Below are positions 1-13,429 of a stretch of 64,000 bases of DNA, one piece after another. Positions within the stretch are counted from its first letter, which is position 1, and every line of letters begins with the position of its first letter. The position numbers were made by a program, and so were the translations under genes. Origin of the DNA: Phoronis australis (taxonomy: Eukaryota; Phoronida; Phoronidae); the NCBI GenBank assembly GCA_002633005.1, contig NMRA01000107.1:167492-231491 (forward strand), given 5' to 3'. Below the pieces are notes generated by a model. The model was not told where the DNA came from. It saw nothing but the letters and a program-made list of their open reading frames with translations, and ran no database searches.

Positions 1-3000
1 CATTTAAACATTCAAAATAACACATCAAAAACATCATGACAATGGTCAGTAAATTTTTAATTTATGATTGCCAAAGGTTTGGTCCTCCTAAATTAATAAG
101 TCTGTGTTGGTAGGCAGACATCATGAAAGAGGTTATCAGAATATGAAACCAACAGGAAACAAATACTACCTCGCACAACATGTACCTCATATAATTATGT
201 ATCTGATTCTGTTCTGGACATTGACTGTGATGTTTCACTAGAAAATATAAGTCCCAGGACTTCCACTCTCAAATTTCAGAAGAAATAAAATTGTGAGCAT
301 CTGATAAGGTTTATCATACATTACCATCAAATACCTTTCTTTACACCCTTTATGTGTATACCAAGATGTCAGTGCTATTTGCAGATGCCCTTAGCTCTTG
401 TTACAACTTAGATACTATTGTGTGTTCACTTCAAGAGTACAGATTATGACAAAACACTTGGATACATACATATATTTCAGTGGTTTACAAATTCTATAGA
501 CGTTAAATTGGTTTAACTCTTTTCATGTTATACATCGGTTTTTATTTTTTTTTCAACTTTTGGTCAAACTGGTCCCCAAAAGTTGGAAATGGGTGTGCTG
601 TAGTTTTTCAAATGTAGAGACTGGTTTTGAGTTATAATAATTCACAGAATATGATTTTTTTCAAGAAATGATTGAAAATTCACATATTTCAATAGATTGA
701 CCTTGTTACTAACGTAATACGTTTGTTTCTTAATTACCAAAAACTATCAATCAAATTCCACAATTCTGGTCACAAATGGAGCAGACATATTCAAGTAGCT
801 GTTCATTATATCGGAAGGTTGTTCATTTTCTGGTTTTGAGAAGCAATGGCGTCACTTGACTGATTTCGGTGGTTCCGCGGAATAAAATAGCAAAGACATC
901 TGATTAGCCTGTAAGTCAAAGACGGTATAGGTGAAAATGGTGAAGCCAATAAACATGGCTACGGTATAATTTACCAGAAAAAGTGAGAAAATGTCAAGAT
1001 TAGTTTGTGTCACCTGAAATACTAAAACAGAATTTGTTAATAAACAAAACGAAAAAAATGGTATTTCATGTTTGCTGAAATGGATTTCTCCGAGTTTGAA
1101 CATGTAAAATCAGTCTCTACAAATACCTTGTGGGACAGTTGTCGGCTGGTATGATAAACACCTGGAAGTAGCATCCATGCTGACGAATATCTAGATTAAT
1201 TATTTAAATTTTAAATAGTAAGATTTAACTTCAGCATAACTAAATGGCATGAACCTAAAGAACCATTCACGCAAAAATATTTGTAAATCTATGTAAACTT
1301 CTATGGCACGTTTTGAGGCTCAGTTACAATTTTTTATTCAAGAATGATGGTTGCTTATTCACTCACACCAGGCAACAGGTTGCAGTGAACCGGAGTGGTG
1401 CCCCCAAGTGCCTTGGCGGATCCAGGATTTTTTAAAAAGGGGGTCAAAGTCAACAATTTGAAAATTATAGATTTGATATCATTAAAATCAAGGGAAAAGG
1501 GGGGCCTGGACCACCTTTACACCCTCCCTCCCCTAAAAATGTTTACTATTGCAAGCAGAAAAGAGAGCAACTCAACCTGATGTACTGGTATACCAAGACA
1601 TAACTGTGCTAGGCTTGGACCTCAGCACAGATCATGCACCTCTAGTCTGTAAACTGATGGAGGTTGTTGGCATCTAGCCCTCACCTCAAGTATGAGATTG
1701 ACTGCCCTGGGACTGTGTACATGGGCCATAACTGCTGTGAACTTCATGCAGTAGACATCAAATGGCGGAAGTAAGGAGACCCAGTGTATCCATTACAAGT
1801 GTTTGATTGTGATAAGTTATGTTAATCGCCAAGACATTACTGGGATCTTTGATATGTCTGCATTATACCAGAAATATACTGCAGTTGAATAATATTCCAA
1901 GGAAGCCTTAACCAGTCAACACAGCTTCCATATCTCAGTGACAATGTGCAAGGAATTGAAATGTGCAAAAACCAGCAAAGCTCTGACAGTACAGAAAAAA
2001 CAAGACAACAACATGGTTCTTCCTAGACAACAACATGGTTCTAGAGACAAAAACAAACAAGGCTCAAATTGCACACTGTTTCATGCACCTTGATCTTACT
2101 TTCTCTCTCAATTCACAAAAAACAAAAACAGAATGTAATCTGTGAGTACAATACGCATGGTACTGTTGTTCTAGGGTTTTATCTTCTTATTTACGGCATT
2201 ATTATTCTGTTTCAACTTTTTATAGCGCACTAAAACTCATGCATTACTTAACCTACAAACTTCACTTTTTATACACAATTACATAGTACGTACATCTTTT
2301 GTAATATTCATTACCCAAAATGCACAAACAAAACCAAAAATATAGAAAACTAACTCAGTCCATAAAATGCTTCTTCTACGACTTTCAAGTTACGGTGTTG
2401 TATGGTAACTAATTGCCAGAGAACGGCAAAGTTAGATGCAAATTAGGCAGAAGTAATTGCCAGCTGTGTGCTAATTAAGTGCTTCGTTCCTGAATGTATC
2501 TCACTTCCGACTTCGCAGTAGATCTAAAATGGCGAAGTGTGACTTGGCTCCAAATTGATTTTATGCCCACAGATTTCGTTGGGATGACCCTTCAGGTACT
2601 GATGCGTGTGAGTTGACAAAATCTATTCAAAACTGAAAAGTCACACACTCTTGACTTTAAGTGCCAATTCCTAATGATTCAAAACCAATCTAAAATGGTA
2701 AAAAAGGGATTCACCAACTTCAAGTTGTTTTCATAGTTGTGTCCACAACAACTACCTAATCCCCCTACCACAAAAATAAATACATACGTCCCTGTGTGTG
2801 TAACTGAGAAAGCACAAAGCTATATGCCCAGACCCTTTCTTTGCACACAGCTGAAGATTTCCAAACATCGCTTAGAACCTTTCCAACAGGGTGCAGCACC
2901 ACATTTTAATGTACATGGGGAAAATAGTGCAACAAGTTTCATTTGTTCTTTTTATCACAAAAGCCCTAAATCCATTTTTTCAATTAGACAAATACTGACG

Positions 3001-3540
3001 AGTTTTCTTTGAAGGCTTAAAGACAAATCAGTAGTTATTGAACAATGACACATATCTAATCTCCAATCAGACAAGTTAAAACAATTGTTCAGTGGAGTTG
3101 GTGACCAAGACATCAATCATTAATATCCATATTGCGTGGGAAGTGGAGGACAGGATTTGTTTGAGGCAACTTTGATTTGACATGCAGCGATCTCACACAA
3201 ATCAATATTCACATGGTATTGATTATCAGGTAATAATGATGGGATAAGACATGCGATGATGTCCTTTTAGAATTTGATTCTGATCACATCTACAGCCAAG
3301 ATATATTATAATGCTTCTTGGCACTTCAGAGTTAAATTACTGTGTATCACATTTTCCTTAATAAACATTAAAAATGTTTTATGAGGAAGGTAATCAGGTT
3401 AATGTTGACTAGAGCAACTGCCAAACCCTGGAAGCAGTTTGGACACTTGGATGCTATCACTTTGCAATTTGAATATACCTAATTACTAACATACAATTTA
3501 GAATCAGTCAAGGAGAAACAATTGGTGCATTAGTTAGTGG
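1..3540. other. No gene recognised; left flank
   Basis: No coding region with recognisable similarity was found on either strand. The stretch is AT-rich with scattered short open frames lacking domain motifs. Around 1412-1550 lies a fragment beginning GGCGGATCCAGGATTTTT followed by G-rich and C-rich runs; the same terminus-like motif recurs at 54841 and, in related form, at 17908 and 22355, so this is probably an old hAT-like transposon end. The unseen exons of the TESK gene should lie on the minus strand here or beyond the left edge, but no HRD, DFG or APE kinase motif was spotted. Confidence 0.5.
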
Positions 3541-3554
3541 TGCAGGAAATAGGC

Positions 3555-4110
3555 TCAGCCTGGTGTGCTATACCCCTCAGCCTGGTGTGCTATACCCCTC
3601 AGCCTGGTGTGCTATACCCCTCAGCCTGGTGTGCTATACCCCTCAGCCTGGTGTGCTATAGCTCTCAGCCTGGTGTGCTATACCCCTCAGCCTGGTGTGC
3701 TATACCCCTCACCCTGGTGTGCTATACCCCTCACCCTGGTGTGCTATACCCCTCACCCTGGTGTGCTATAACCCTCATCCTGGTGTGCTATACCCCTCAG
3801 CCTAGTGTGCTATACTCCTCAGGCTAGTGTATTATACCCTTCAGTCTGGTGCGCTATACCCCTCAGGCTGGTGTACTACACCCCTTGGGCTGGTGTGCTA
3901 TACCCCTCTGGCTGGTGCATTATACCCCCTCAGTCTGGTGTGTTATACCCCTGGACTGGTATGCTATACTCTTCTGGCTCGCATGGGTGTGATATATACC
4001 CCTCAGGCTGGTATATTATACCCATTGGGTTGGTACACTATACCACTTAGGAAGGTGTATTATACCCCTCAGGTTGGTGCACTACACCCCTCGGACAGGT
4101 GTACATACTA
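3555..4110. repeat. 22-bp minisatellite (CAGCCTGGTGTGCTATACCC unit)
   Basis: About 25 head-to-tail copies of a 22-bp unit. The first half, to about 3830, is nearly uniform; the second half is increasingly degenerate. Because 22 is not a multiple of three, all frames stay open for long runs and give repetitive spurious proteins. It is intergenic or in an intron of the TESK gene. Confidence 0.95.
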
Positions 4111-4404
4111 TAACCTACCCAATAATTGTTAAATTATACCATGACCAATAGTGTTTTCAAAGCTATGTGCAGTGACACGTATGATTTTTCCTTTCATCAG
4201 TGCACTAACTCACAATTTTAATTAATATCAACATTCTTGAACAATCAAGGCAAAAGTCAATTGAATTTCATCCATTCACATATGATGGACTGGTATGTAG
4301 CTATTCTCAATCCCAAAAATTCGAATAAGGCGCAGGATTGTATCGCATAGGATATTTCCAAATTTTTTCTACCAAAATACATGTGTTCTGAAAGTCTCAT
4401 TTGC

Positions 4405-4475
4405 CTAACTCTAACCCTAACCCTAACTCTAACTCTAGTTCTAACCCCAACCCTAACCTCAACTCTAAACCTAAC
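4405..4475. repeat. Interstitial telomere-like (CCCTAA)n tract
   Basis: A short degenerate run of CCTAAC, CTCTAAC and CCCTAACC units, including two adjacent perfect CCCTAA hexamers near 4415. The G-rich strand is TTAGGG, the common metazoan telomere unit. It could be a repaired double-strand break filled by telomerase or a fossil chromosome-end junction. The tract is too short and degenerate to be an active telomere. Confidence 0.75.
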
Positions 4476-4479
4476 TGCC

Positions 4480-7400
4480 AGTACAATCTTGCTGTTAACA
4501 GAAAAAATCATTTTTTTCAAAAATGCGAATACTTGACAAGCTTGACTAGGTGCGCATTCTGTATAGGCGGGGACGAATCTAACAAAAACGCAAGATTTCG
4601 CAAGATATCGCCATGTGTTACAAGCAAAGCACAGTGACATGATCACACAAGCTTCACAGAGTTTGCAAGATTATAATGTATACACAGATGAACTCTACCC
4701 AGACTTGATTACTAAGAGCAAATGAGAGATGTCCTAATTTTCGTTCAAAACTTGTACAACCCCGCAGCAGGTGATAAGGGTGTTTACTGAAAATTTGAGC
4801 AAAATTTTTGTTCATGTGGGAAATACGGCTTTGCATGTGTACCTTAGTGTCACCATGAAAGTAATTATATTCACTTTCAAAGTAGGTTAACATAACAGAG
4901 TCAGTTACTGGCAAGAGTACAGAAAAGAGGGGGGGGGGAACACAGTTGACAAATATTTGATAGTGGTAACTGAGCAACTGACCTACTGAGTATTCTCCAA
5001 ATTCCACCCATCCAGCCTCCTGGTACTTGGTTCTATTCATACTAGTTTACATGGACATTTTAATTGCCATTTTCATCACTATTTTATTGTCATTTCAATA
5101 TGCCCAGTAAAATTATAACTCTAATGTTATTTCATTACCCCTAAATAGTAGAATACCAAGTAAACTGTGACAGTTGCAATAAATCACTGGCACCACCTGC
5201 AGACACCAGAGCTATCTCACCAAACTCATGGCACTTCACGAGCCATGCTCTTCAAAACATTGCGGTGTCGCGCATAGCACTTCACGACATCGCTTCACAC
5301 CATTTGCTTTGGAGCAAAAGTATGGGGCCTAAGGGAGATTGTAATCTCCAGCCAAACGAAATCAACAAAACCCCCTCACTTGCTAAGAGAGGACACATTA
5401 TAAAATTTCGGAGAAATAGCGGGGGAAATCATCATGTGAATAGTTACAAATTACTATTTATAAATAAACATAAAAATAGAAAAGTAGCGGGAAAAAATTT
5501 CCCTCGTAAATGCTGTTTAAAACAATACCTAAGCAACTGTATGTAGAGTACCGGAAGACAATCATTTTCAAGTCCCCAAAACACAAAATACCTGCCAGAG
5601 AGAAAACCTCAAGGCGAAATACTCAACCCAGCAAACTAACCACCTGAGACTACCTGACAGGACAAAAAACCAACAAGACAATGTTAAAACACTCGTTATG
5701 GCAAAATGCAGGAGGCCTGGGAGGATAGAATACACATCCCGCATCAATTAGGCTAAACTTCTCCACTAATCCCTCCTATGACAGGGTTCCCAATGTTTAT
5801 TTAGGGATTTATAACCCTCACAAGATTCTCTGGCTAAAAATATAGCTACTGTTTTAAGGCAAACGATGATGGGTACCAGCAAAGAGTGGAAAGTAAATCC
5901 AGTGACGTGGGTAAAATAAATCAAATTTGAACAGACTAACGACTCTCTGAGGAGCACTGAAACTGATCTTCCCAGCTGAAACCTTTTTTGGCCAGGCAAC
6001 TTTTAAGACTTAGGTGCGTAGGTGTACTTGAGGATGCCTAGTCAATAAATCTGTGTGTACATATCACCTTAACTCAGCATACACAGATACCATGTTTTAG
6101 GATCACTTGCAAGCCAGAACCTCTTATCACATCAGTGGTCATTTGTATCAACTACTCACTGCAGCAACAATCCCCTCACACAATAGGGGTTATAAACAGC
6201 TCAGAATTTGTGGAACCCAGTATTTAGAGTAGGTAGGGAAAGACCTGGTGATAGGAAGTCATGAGCCACAATATCAAAAGAGAGCAGCTCACATGAAGGA
6301 GTTGACACGATGCAACTATGTGTGAAGTTGACACGGAACAAGTACTCACTGTGGTGTCACTTTTGTCACCAAATTGTGAGGTAGAGTTAACTTGCACTAG
6401 GTGATCTGGTCCATGTAAATTATACGCCTGAATGCAAAACTGAGGGAAGAGATGCATTTATGTCACATGTGCTTGCGCAACAGCTATTTATAACACAGTA
6501 TGCGCACTCCACCTTACCACTATTTCTGAGTTGTGTGTGCAATCGGCTACTTTACGTCAATGAACTTGCGCCGTGTCAGTTTGCGCCGTGTCCCAGTTAA
6601 CGTCTAAACAGAGCTGAGGATATAGCAACCCTTAGGTACCAATTTCCAATGATTCAGTTTCAATAGACCCATTTTCTTGACCACCCTAAGCCACCGCTAC
6701 TGTTTTACACCAAAGATATTATAGTTCTTGGCTTACATGTACACTACACACCAAAAACAAGACAAAGAGACTGCTGAGAAGTGACAGAGCAGCCAATGAC
6801 TGTGAGTCATGACAGATCATGTGACCAGACAATGGAATTAACAATTTCTGTATAAAAATCCGCACACCCATCAAGTATCGATCTTCTTAGCTGTGACTGT
6901 GAGGTAAGAAACGATTGTACAACGGTGGCGCTGAGTACACGACGGGCACATTTTCACAGTGGCATCAGCTGAACTAGGGAACCTTTGGGAAGGGGTGAAA
7001 TATGACACCCCGCATCCATGGATATTTATCCAGGGTTATCCCACTTCCTTGAATCGGCATTGCAGCCCACGGCACAACAGTAATACTTTCCCAGCACGAA
7101 TTTAGTGTGATATAAAATGTAAAGTATTCAAACGACAGATGCTAACATGTGAATCTCCATAGGAGCAAAAGCGAGGCTGTTGACCCGCCAACTGGAAGTG
7201 TGCCGCTATTTCGTACCTTACGGTATAGGAGAGCGATCAGTCGAAGGAGAGTATTAGAGGATAACATACTTTTGACAGCTAAGCCACCTCATCAAATGCC
7301 ATGAAAAATTGGGAAAGTCAAGACAGTATTAAATGCTATTATATAACGCTTCTGTTGACAGATCAATTTCTCTACATCATTGTTTTCCTCAACAATGACA

Positions 7401-9350
7401 CGCCCCATTAAAAAACACAGGACCTGCCACAGAAAACTAGTCCAACAACTTATGAGTCACAATCCACAGTAAGCAGTTGACATTAAGTGGACATAAGAAT
7501 TTGATAACAGTACAAATGTCACGATCCACCTAATCAGGCTACTTTAAGTGTATGTGTGTCAGGTCAGCACACCTGGTGAACCAGGTATGCAAGACCACAG
7601 ACCTCCACACAGAATTTGCCCGTAAACAAGAATTTACAGACATGGGCAAACGAGAAACCCCTTAGGACACATAGTGCATGTGTGTAAAACAGCTACTGAA
7701 TGGGGGGGAGACCTCTCCGGATTTTTCCTGCCAGGCAGAAAGAATGTGATCATCGGGCACATTTTGCAAAAAATTCTATGGTTCTATTTTATTTTGAAGT
7801 GAATTTGCTCTAACGCTATCCATCCACTTGTACATGACCTGTTTGCTGCATCGACATTCATGGCTGTGTCTGCAAAAAATCATTCACACGGAGAAAGGCC
7901 ATCAAATATCCCTTTTTCCATAATGTGTACAGCGCATCGCCGCGGGAACAATTTTTCACACGTACAAACGCCATGGGGCTATATTGACCATCAAAACCTG
8001 AACTAGACTGACTTGTTCCCTTGCATAATATTCGTTACCATGTGACAATAGAATTCTATTCCTGTTCACATGCGCCATTTTTGAAAACCCAGTTTTAGGG
8101 TTGGCCATCTCCAATATTCTATGAAGCAGTTTGTTGAGTGGTACACGCTCCAATTCGCAACTGCATTACTTCACTGATGATCTGGCCTTCTTGTTGGTAG
8201 CGGACATGAAATCTTATCACAGTAAGGAATATCGGTATCGGGAGACCGACTTAATGAGAATAAATGGTTTTTTAGCAACAGGGTATAAAACAGGACTAAT
8301 ATCTGAGTTATTTTATTTTGGACAGGCCAATGAGCTCCCAAATACACCCAAATGCCTACTTTACTTGGGCGTCCATGGTGTCCACATGGATGACCACCAG
8401 ATGTAGGTCTGCCCACCATGAGTGTTCATTCCTTTTACAGACATTTTGCAACACAATGATGCTGCCAGCCAAAAGTGTGATTGAATTCTCCAGAATGTTA
8501 TCTCGAAGATAAAGACATGGGTAAAATCTCACACAGAAGTATACAGATAAGTCAGATTTCATGCATTTAGTTTCCTGAGAACTATTCGAAATGTATCACT
8601 CCCAAATACAAAATGACTGGTTTTAATATGATATGATACATTTAGTATAAAGTCTGATTCTTTTTCTTGTGTTTTATGACAATCAGCTATGACCACAACA
8701 TTGCTAAAACCATTCCATGAAAAAGTAGACGTAAGAATTCACGCATAAGGAAATCAAACAGCACATGTTATACAGCTCATACATGGACTGTAAGTCAAAT
8801 ACTATATCGCGCCATTTACAAAATCCTTTTTCATTTTCATTCTGAATTCACAATAAATAAAATAAAATAAAATAAAATAAACCTGAAATTAGAAGAAAAT
8901 GTCTCAAACTGGTATAACCTTATAAACTCCAACTGTTTCGCACTTGTTGTACACCTGGGTAATACTAAACCTATTCTGTGGGATTATGAGCCCAAAAAGC
9001 CTCTACGGAGATTTCTCAGAAAAAGTGGTGGGCTCTTTTGGAAACTTGTATGGCTTACAAAAGTGCCATTTTTAAGCAGTGGCATTTAAAAGTGCTGTAA
9101 GGAGAAGTAAGTGATTGTACAAATGATAAAAAATTCAACTTATAAAACGTGGCAATTCGTTTCTTCTACCTAGCTATTTTAATATGAAAATTGACTTGGA
9201 CTATCAGTCAGGGTTCACTTTACAGGGAATTTAGCCACTGGAAGAAGTACTTTGACGCCTCCTATGACAAGTAATGGGTAAACTTGTAACGGCTCTTTCA
9301 AGGACCAACATTGAGAAAACAATGACATTTTGTGCAACTTCAACTATTTA
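4480..9350. other. No gene recognised
   Basis: Open frames here are short, overlap on both strands and carry no recognisable motif. The only structured items noticed are a pentanucleotide (AAATA)n microsatellite at about 8855-8881 and a short run of eight G at 4931. If the TESK gene continues leftward, this is its intron. Confidence 0.5.
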
Positions 9351-9359
9351 CATGGCCTT

Positions 9360-9560
9360 TTAGACAGAGCCTTAGACTCAGTGTTGGGTGACCATTTGGA
9401 CAGAGCCTTAGACTCATGGGTTGAGTGTGGTCACTTGACAATAGACCGTTTGAAAAGTGCCTCAGACTCAACCCTTGAGTATGGCCATTGTCAGATGACT
9501 AGTTAGAGCCTTAGACTCAGTGTTGTATGATCGTATAGATAGAGCCGAAAATAGGCTCAG
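9360..9560. repeat. Degenerate tandem repeat next to the TESK exon
   Basis: Four or five diverged copies of a unit containing GAGCCTTAGACTCAGTGTTG followed by a GACCATTT-like segment, with irregular 48-65 bp spacing. The array ends about 40 bp inside the intron that follows the TESK coding exon. Unlike the ZYG11B arrays, the unit does not copy the exon edge itself. Confidence 0.7.
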
Positions 9561-9601
9561 TGTGGACTGTGGCCACATGACATGAGAAAAAGACCACTCA
9601 C

Positions 9602-10369
9602 CTTGAATACTTCAGAAAAGAAGCCAGCACCAATTTTCTCTGTGAAGAAGTCATCTATTCTGTAGAGGTTTTGTATCGCATTGCGCAGCGCCTTGCAGGA
9701 TGCACCTGTAGGTGGCGGGACGTGTGCCGATGATTTCTGCACCCATTCGTATGTATCACTAGCTGGCGATTTCTCCCTAAACCTTTGAGTAAGGTCTCCT
9801 CTGAGGAGATCGTTATCACATTTATGCTTGGCGTGGATATCACATTTGTATATTGTTCTGTAAATCTTGTGTCCCGACTCCATGGTACGGTTATCATCAT
9901 CACAGTTGGAAGTTATTGTAGTGCTGACTATCTCTTGTTCTCTGTTATTGTTGTTCATACAGCTGTAGGAAACTTGTTCTGGGTAAAGCCGAGTTTTTGA
10001 CACAATACTAATAGTACGCAAACCCGAAGTTCTCGATGGTGCCGACAATCGCCTCTCTTTTGTACACGAACCATTGACCTGTGCACTTGTAAGCGAAGAC
10101 CCAGAGTTATCATCAACTCCAGAAGTATTTCTTTCACTGGTGAACACAGGAGCATGAACATTTTCATGTGAGTGGTCACACAAGGGTGCTCCATCAAACA
10201 CAAACCAGCCATTTGCACCTGAACATAAGTCCCCAGACCCTTCATTAGAATCAGGGCCTGGTGACCCCTGTCTGGTGACCTCTGACGTGCACTCAGCTGA
10301 GCCACTGTTGTGTGGCATCACAGGTTGATGACCAACACCTGTCACACCTGAACCTCTGTTGCCACTCAT
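9602..10369 (-). CDS. TESK: TESK-type dual-specificity protein kinase, first coding exon (partial)
   Basis: This exon encodes 256 residues. The last 35 read as the start of a TESK kinase domain: [15 protein letters not shown], then [13 protein letters not shown], whose GxGxxSxV is the ATP-binding P-loop. Human TESK2 has the same order (ALISAFSRLTRLDDF, then [13 protein letters not shown]). TESK kinases phosphorylate cofilin on Ser3 and so regulate actin. The ATG at 10369 lies ten bases inside an exon that follows a tttag acceptor (exon start 10379); the exon ends in phase 0 at AAG|gtgagt (9602). The roughly 220 residues before the kinase are Ser/Thr/Asn-rich with no recognised domain, far longer than the roughly 60 of human TESK2. 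The catalytic remainder was not found in the window. LIMK is less likely because no LIM or PDZ motif is present and FFSEVFK is TESK-like. Confidence 0.85.
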
Positions 10370-10663
10370 GGTCAACTTGCTAAAATAATAAGTAAACAAT
10401 ATAAAGCTTAGATATAGGGAAAGGTAACGACCACAACATCAACTACAACAGTAACTGAACTTTTTTTATGAAAATTGGTGTAACCATGTCCTGGCATATC
10501 AAGTCAGCAAAATTTATTAAATTTTTATTATGCTTTTCTATTGATATTTTGTCACCTTCACAATGATTTCGTATGTTTACAAACACACAGAGCAAATGAC
10601 TATGGGAGTTCTGAATTTAACTACTACATTTAATCAAATTACTTGGAAGTTTCCTGTGGCAGG

Positions 10664-11076
10664 TTGCGTGAAACAGTCCCAAATAGGGACTCAACTAAGG
10701 TACACCTAAGTCTTTTTGTGTATTTGTGTATGAATGAACTCACTGATGCAATATTTTTCTATCATTTCATCTTTATTACGAGCTTCTCTTTGATTAATGA
10801 TATTTTCTAATAATTGAACTAAAAACTGAGCCCAGAGTTTATTGAAAATAAATAGGGACCTTAAATTGAGCATAATGCACGAAAAGATCCCTAATTTTTT
10901 TTTCGTTAATGTTGACAATTCAACATAAAGTTCACTCTTGATTCGTATCAAAGTCAAAAGTTGACTTAGTAATGAAACTAAAGCGATAAAATAAAGGGCA
11001 ATTTTTGCTTTCACAAGTCCAAAAATTAGGTTTTAGGGAACTTAGTTGAGTCCTTATTTGGGACTGTTTCGTGCAA
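10664..11076. mobile_element. 413-bp MITE with ~35-bp terminal inverted repeats
   Basis: The left end contains GAAACAGTCCCAAATAGGGA followed by CTCAACTAAG; the right end carries the reverse complement with a few mismatches. The arms are about 35 bp and the AT-rich interior has no convincing transposase. No clear target-site duplication was found, so the exact ends are approximate. It lies upstream of the TESK coding exon, probably in the 5' intron. Confidence 0.75.
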
Positions 11077-11079
11077 TCG

Positions 11080-13100
11080 GCACTGATGCAACTTCCTGAT
11101 CAGACACTGATGCAACTTCCTGCGAAGACAGTGTTTTATATGTCATTACACCATCAGCACAACAGACCACTTGTGCCACATCAAGCGTTTGACAAGAATT
11201 CCATGGAATGGTGGTATTTTTGTTCTGTTGCATTTTACTGACAGAAGACATTAAACAAACAAACACTGGAGAAGACTGCAGACTAGAACATGAAAACAGA
11301 ACAAACAAGAATGTGACATTCACACCACAATTCACAGCTTGTCCTGTGACACATCACCTCCATGACTCACATACAGGCTGAACATGAGACTCTGTTCAGA
11401 AAAAATAATACCACGAGGTGCTCCAGGAAGCTTACTTTTTCTGTTCATTCAGTAAAACTATATTTTCTGAGAACTAGAAAGCCTGTAGAATTTTGTTCTT
11501 ACTTTATAACAAAATACCATTGATTCACGTGAAAATATATTCATAGGACACTCGTTCACCTGAGAGGAAATATGTACCTGTGCCTTTTGAGAGGGGTTTT
11601 GTTTGGTGGAGAGGATAACTTCCCAGGCGTAGTCACCACCAGGCCTCTACCCCCAGGACACCAATCCTCATTATGGCTCAAATTAGGCAAAACTAATGTT
11701 TTGCACAATTCTATAAAAATATAGTTGTAAGCGGTCTGATTCACATTGTACCAAACGTACACAGACCGCCCAGGTGAGACCATAGCATTAATCAAGAATT
11801 TTAACAACAAACGCCTGCATTGTTCAGTTTGTAACCAATGCATCTTTTTTCAAACACAGCGCAGTACTTCAAACATCAGCACATGTGCTGAAAAAGTCAT
11901 TCATGATGAATCACCAGCATGCAATTCTGCTTTTGGCTAAGAAAGACGGCAACAACTGTTGAGAACACAACAAGGGGACCATAAACAAGCACACCAGATT
12001 CAACATGTCTTTCAGTGTGGATTAGAGCTACTTAACTTATAACTAAAGACATCACTACTGTGTTCTTTTCAAAATGTAGAATTTCCAAAAGAGGTTTTGA
12101 TCAGGGATTTTTTGTAATTTTTGAAGTATTTTTAGAATTTGACAGTAGCATTTCAATCTTGCAAAATATCTGCATTATACACTCTAAAATTTCACATATG
12201 GTTCAAAACAACTTGGTCATTTCAAAAGATGGTTCATAGACACACCCAAAGTTGTTCTGGATACACATATTGACAGAAGGCAATTTAAAGCTGTGAACCA
12301 TGGTAACAAGTGAAAGGCACATGAACAAACAAACCTATTTCTGATGTGTTGTTCATAATTGATGTCAAGACTGCCTTCTGCACTATAAAGGTATTGATCA
12401 TTAATCATGCTGAGATAAATAGAAGTACATTGGTGAACCAATGCCACTCTTTTGTTCATGTGACTGGGCACAAATAAAATGAAATTCCCTGTCAATATTT
12501 TTGGATGATATACCTGGCCATGGAGCCAACCCATGGTCAGATGGCACCTAAACCCAGGACAGCATGCAGGAACTCACCGAGCGCGTCATGCAGTGGCAGG
12601 ATCCAGAATTTGGCGGGACCTTTGCCCCAATGAGAAACTTTCAAATAGAGACGTGGCAAACTGATCATATTGGACCGGATAAGGAGGCAATTTGTTTTTT
12701 GTTTAAAATGCATCATATCTAATCATATTCTAGTACACTGAAAAAGGGTCTATTCATCATGTCAACCATGCTTCTCCTGTGTCACCTGCTGTGGAATGGC
12801 AAACTATGGTCGGCAACTAGAGTCATTAAATTCTTTCATCTCAAACAAACACTCCCGAAATCAACATTTTACCAAATTATCTTTCGTTACGTCGTCAATG
12901 GAATCACGATACTGAGTAATTTTTGTTTTGACTGCAATCCTGCACGTGAACAGCCTCAATGATTTCTTGAATGAGACAATCACTAACGCACCATATTGGT
13001 GAAAGTGCCAGAGTTCACAAGTGCTCGAAGCTTGACCAACAAGGTCACACCTATTGCACCTGGAAAAAATGGTATCAGTGACGAATGAAATTAAATGTTA
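11080..13100. other. No gene recognised
   Basis: Sequence between the MITE and the first family C repeat. No similarity or splice-consistent coding exon was recognised on either strand. If the proposed TESK leader exon at about 15.05 kb is right, this is TESK 5' intron. Confidence 0.4.
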
Positions 13101-13114
13101 GACAGACATATTAA

Positions 13115-13370
13115 TTAAGCGAAGTATTTATTCGAGTTGGAAGAATTTAAGGGCATCAGCAGCATCCAAAAGAAAGATGTCCTGTTATGCTTGTAATAGA
13201 AAGTTGACTTTGATGGTATAGCCAGTGTGAGGCATAATTTGCCAAAAAGCTTCCAGCCTATGACTGCCATGGGATGGCCACAGCCTGAAACAGCCGAGTT
13301 TAAGCACTGGTCGAATATAGCGGCAACTGATTTACAGAACAAGTTTCATTCACTGAATAACTTAGCTTTC
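13115..13370 (-). mobile_element. Family C long inverted-repeat element, diverged arm
   Basis: On the minus strand this copy carries the family C landmark region (KLFG-LCL translated segment, then GACTTTGATGG in plus orientation, then TCGAGTTGGAAGAATTTAA). It is the most diverged copy but keeps a 75-codon open frame resembling the frames in copies at 14396-14623, 16182-16379 and 17275-17595. Confidence 0.6.
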
Positions 13371-13429
13371 TAAATCAGGGACTGCTATATTTGACCAATG
13401 CCTAGGCAACATAGCCCCTCGGCTGGCTG

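Noticed and set aside
852-1027. Minus-strand segment after a good acceptor (tttcag) with a hydrophobic stretch LFLVNYTVAMFIGFTIF and a stop after PPKSVK
   Set aside because: It could be the last exon of a membrane protein, but no family was recognised, no upstream exon was found, and it would lie within the expected span of the TESK gene. Unsupported.
3537-4132. Several overlapping repetitive open frames (WCAIPLSLVCYTPQP type)
   Set aside because: These are translations of the 22-bp minisatellite in different frames, not genes.
4257-4646. Minus-strand frame with a VRVRVRVRV run
   Set aside because: The run is the translation of the telomere-like tract; the rest has no motif.
10706-11014. 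Minus-strand 102-codon hydrophobic frame
   Set aside because: It lies wholly inside the 413-bp MITE and has no motif; AT-rich chance frame.
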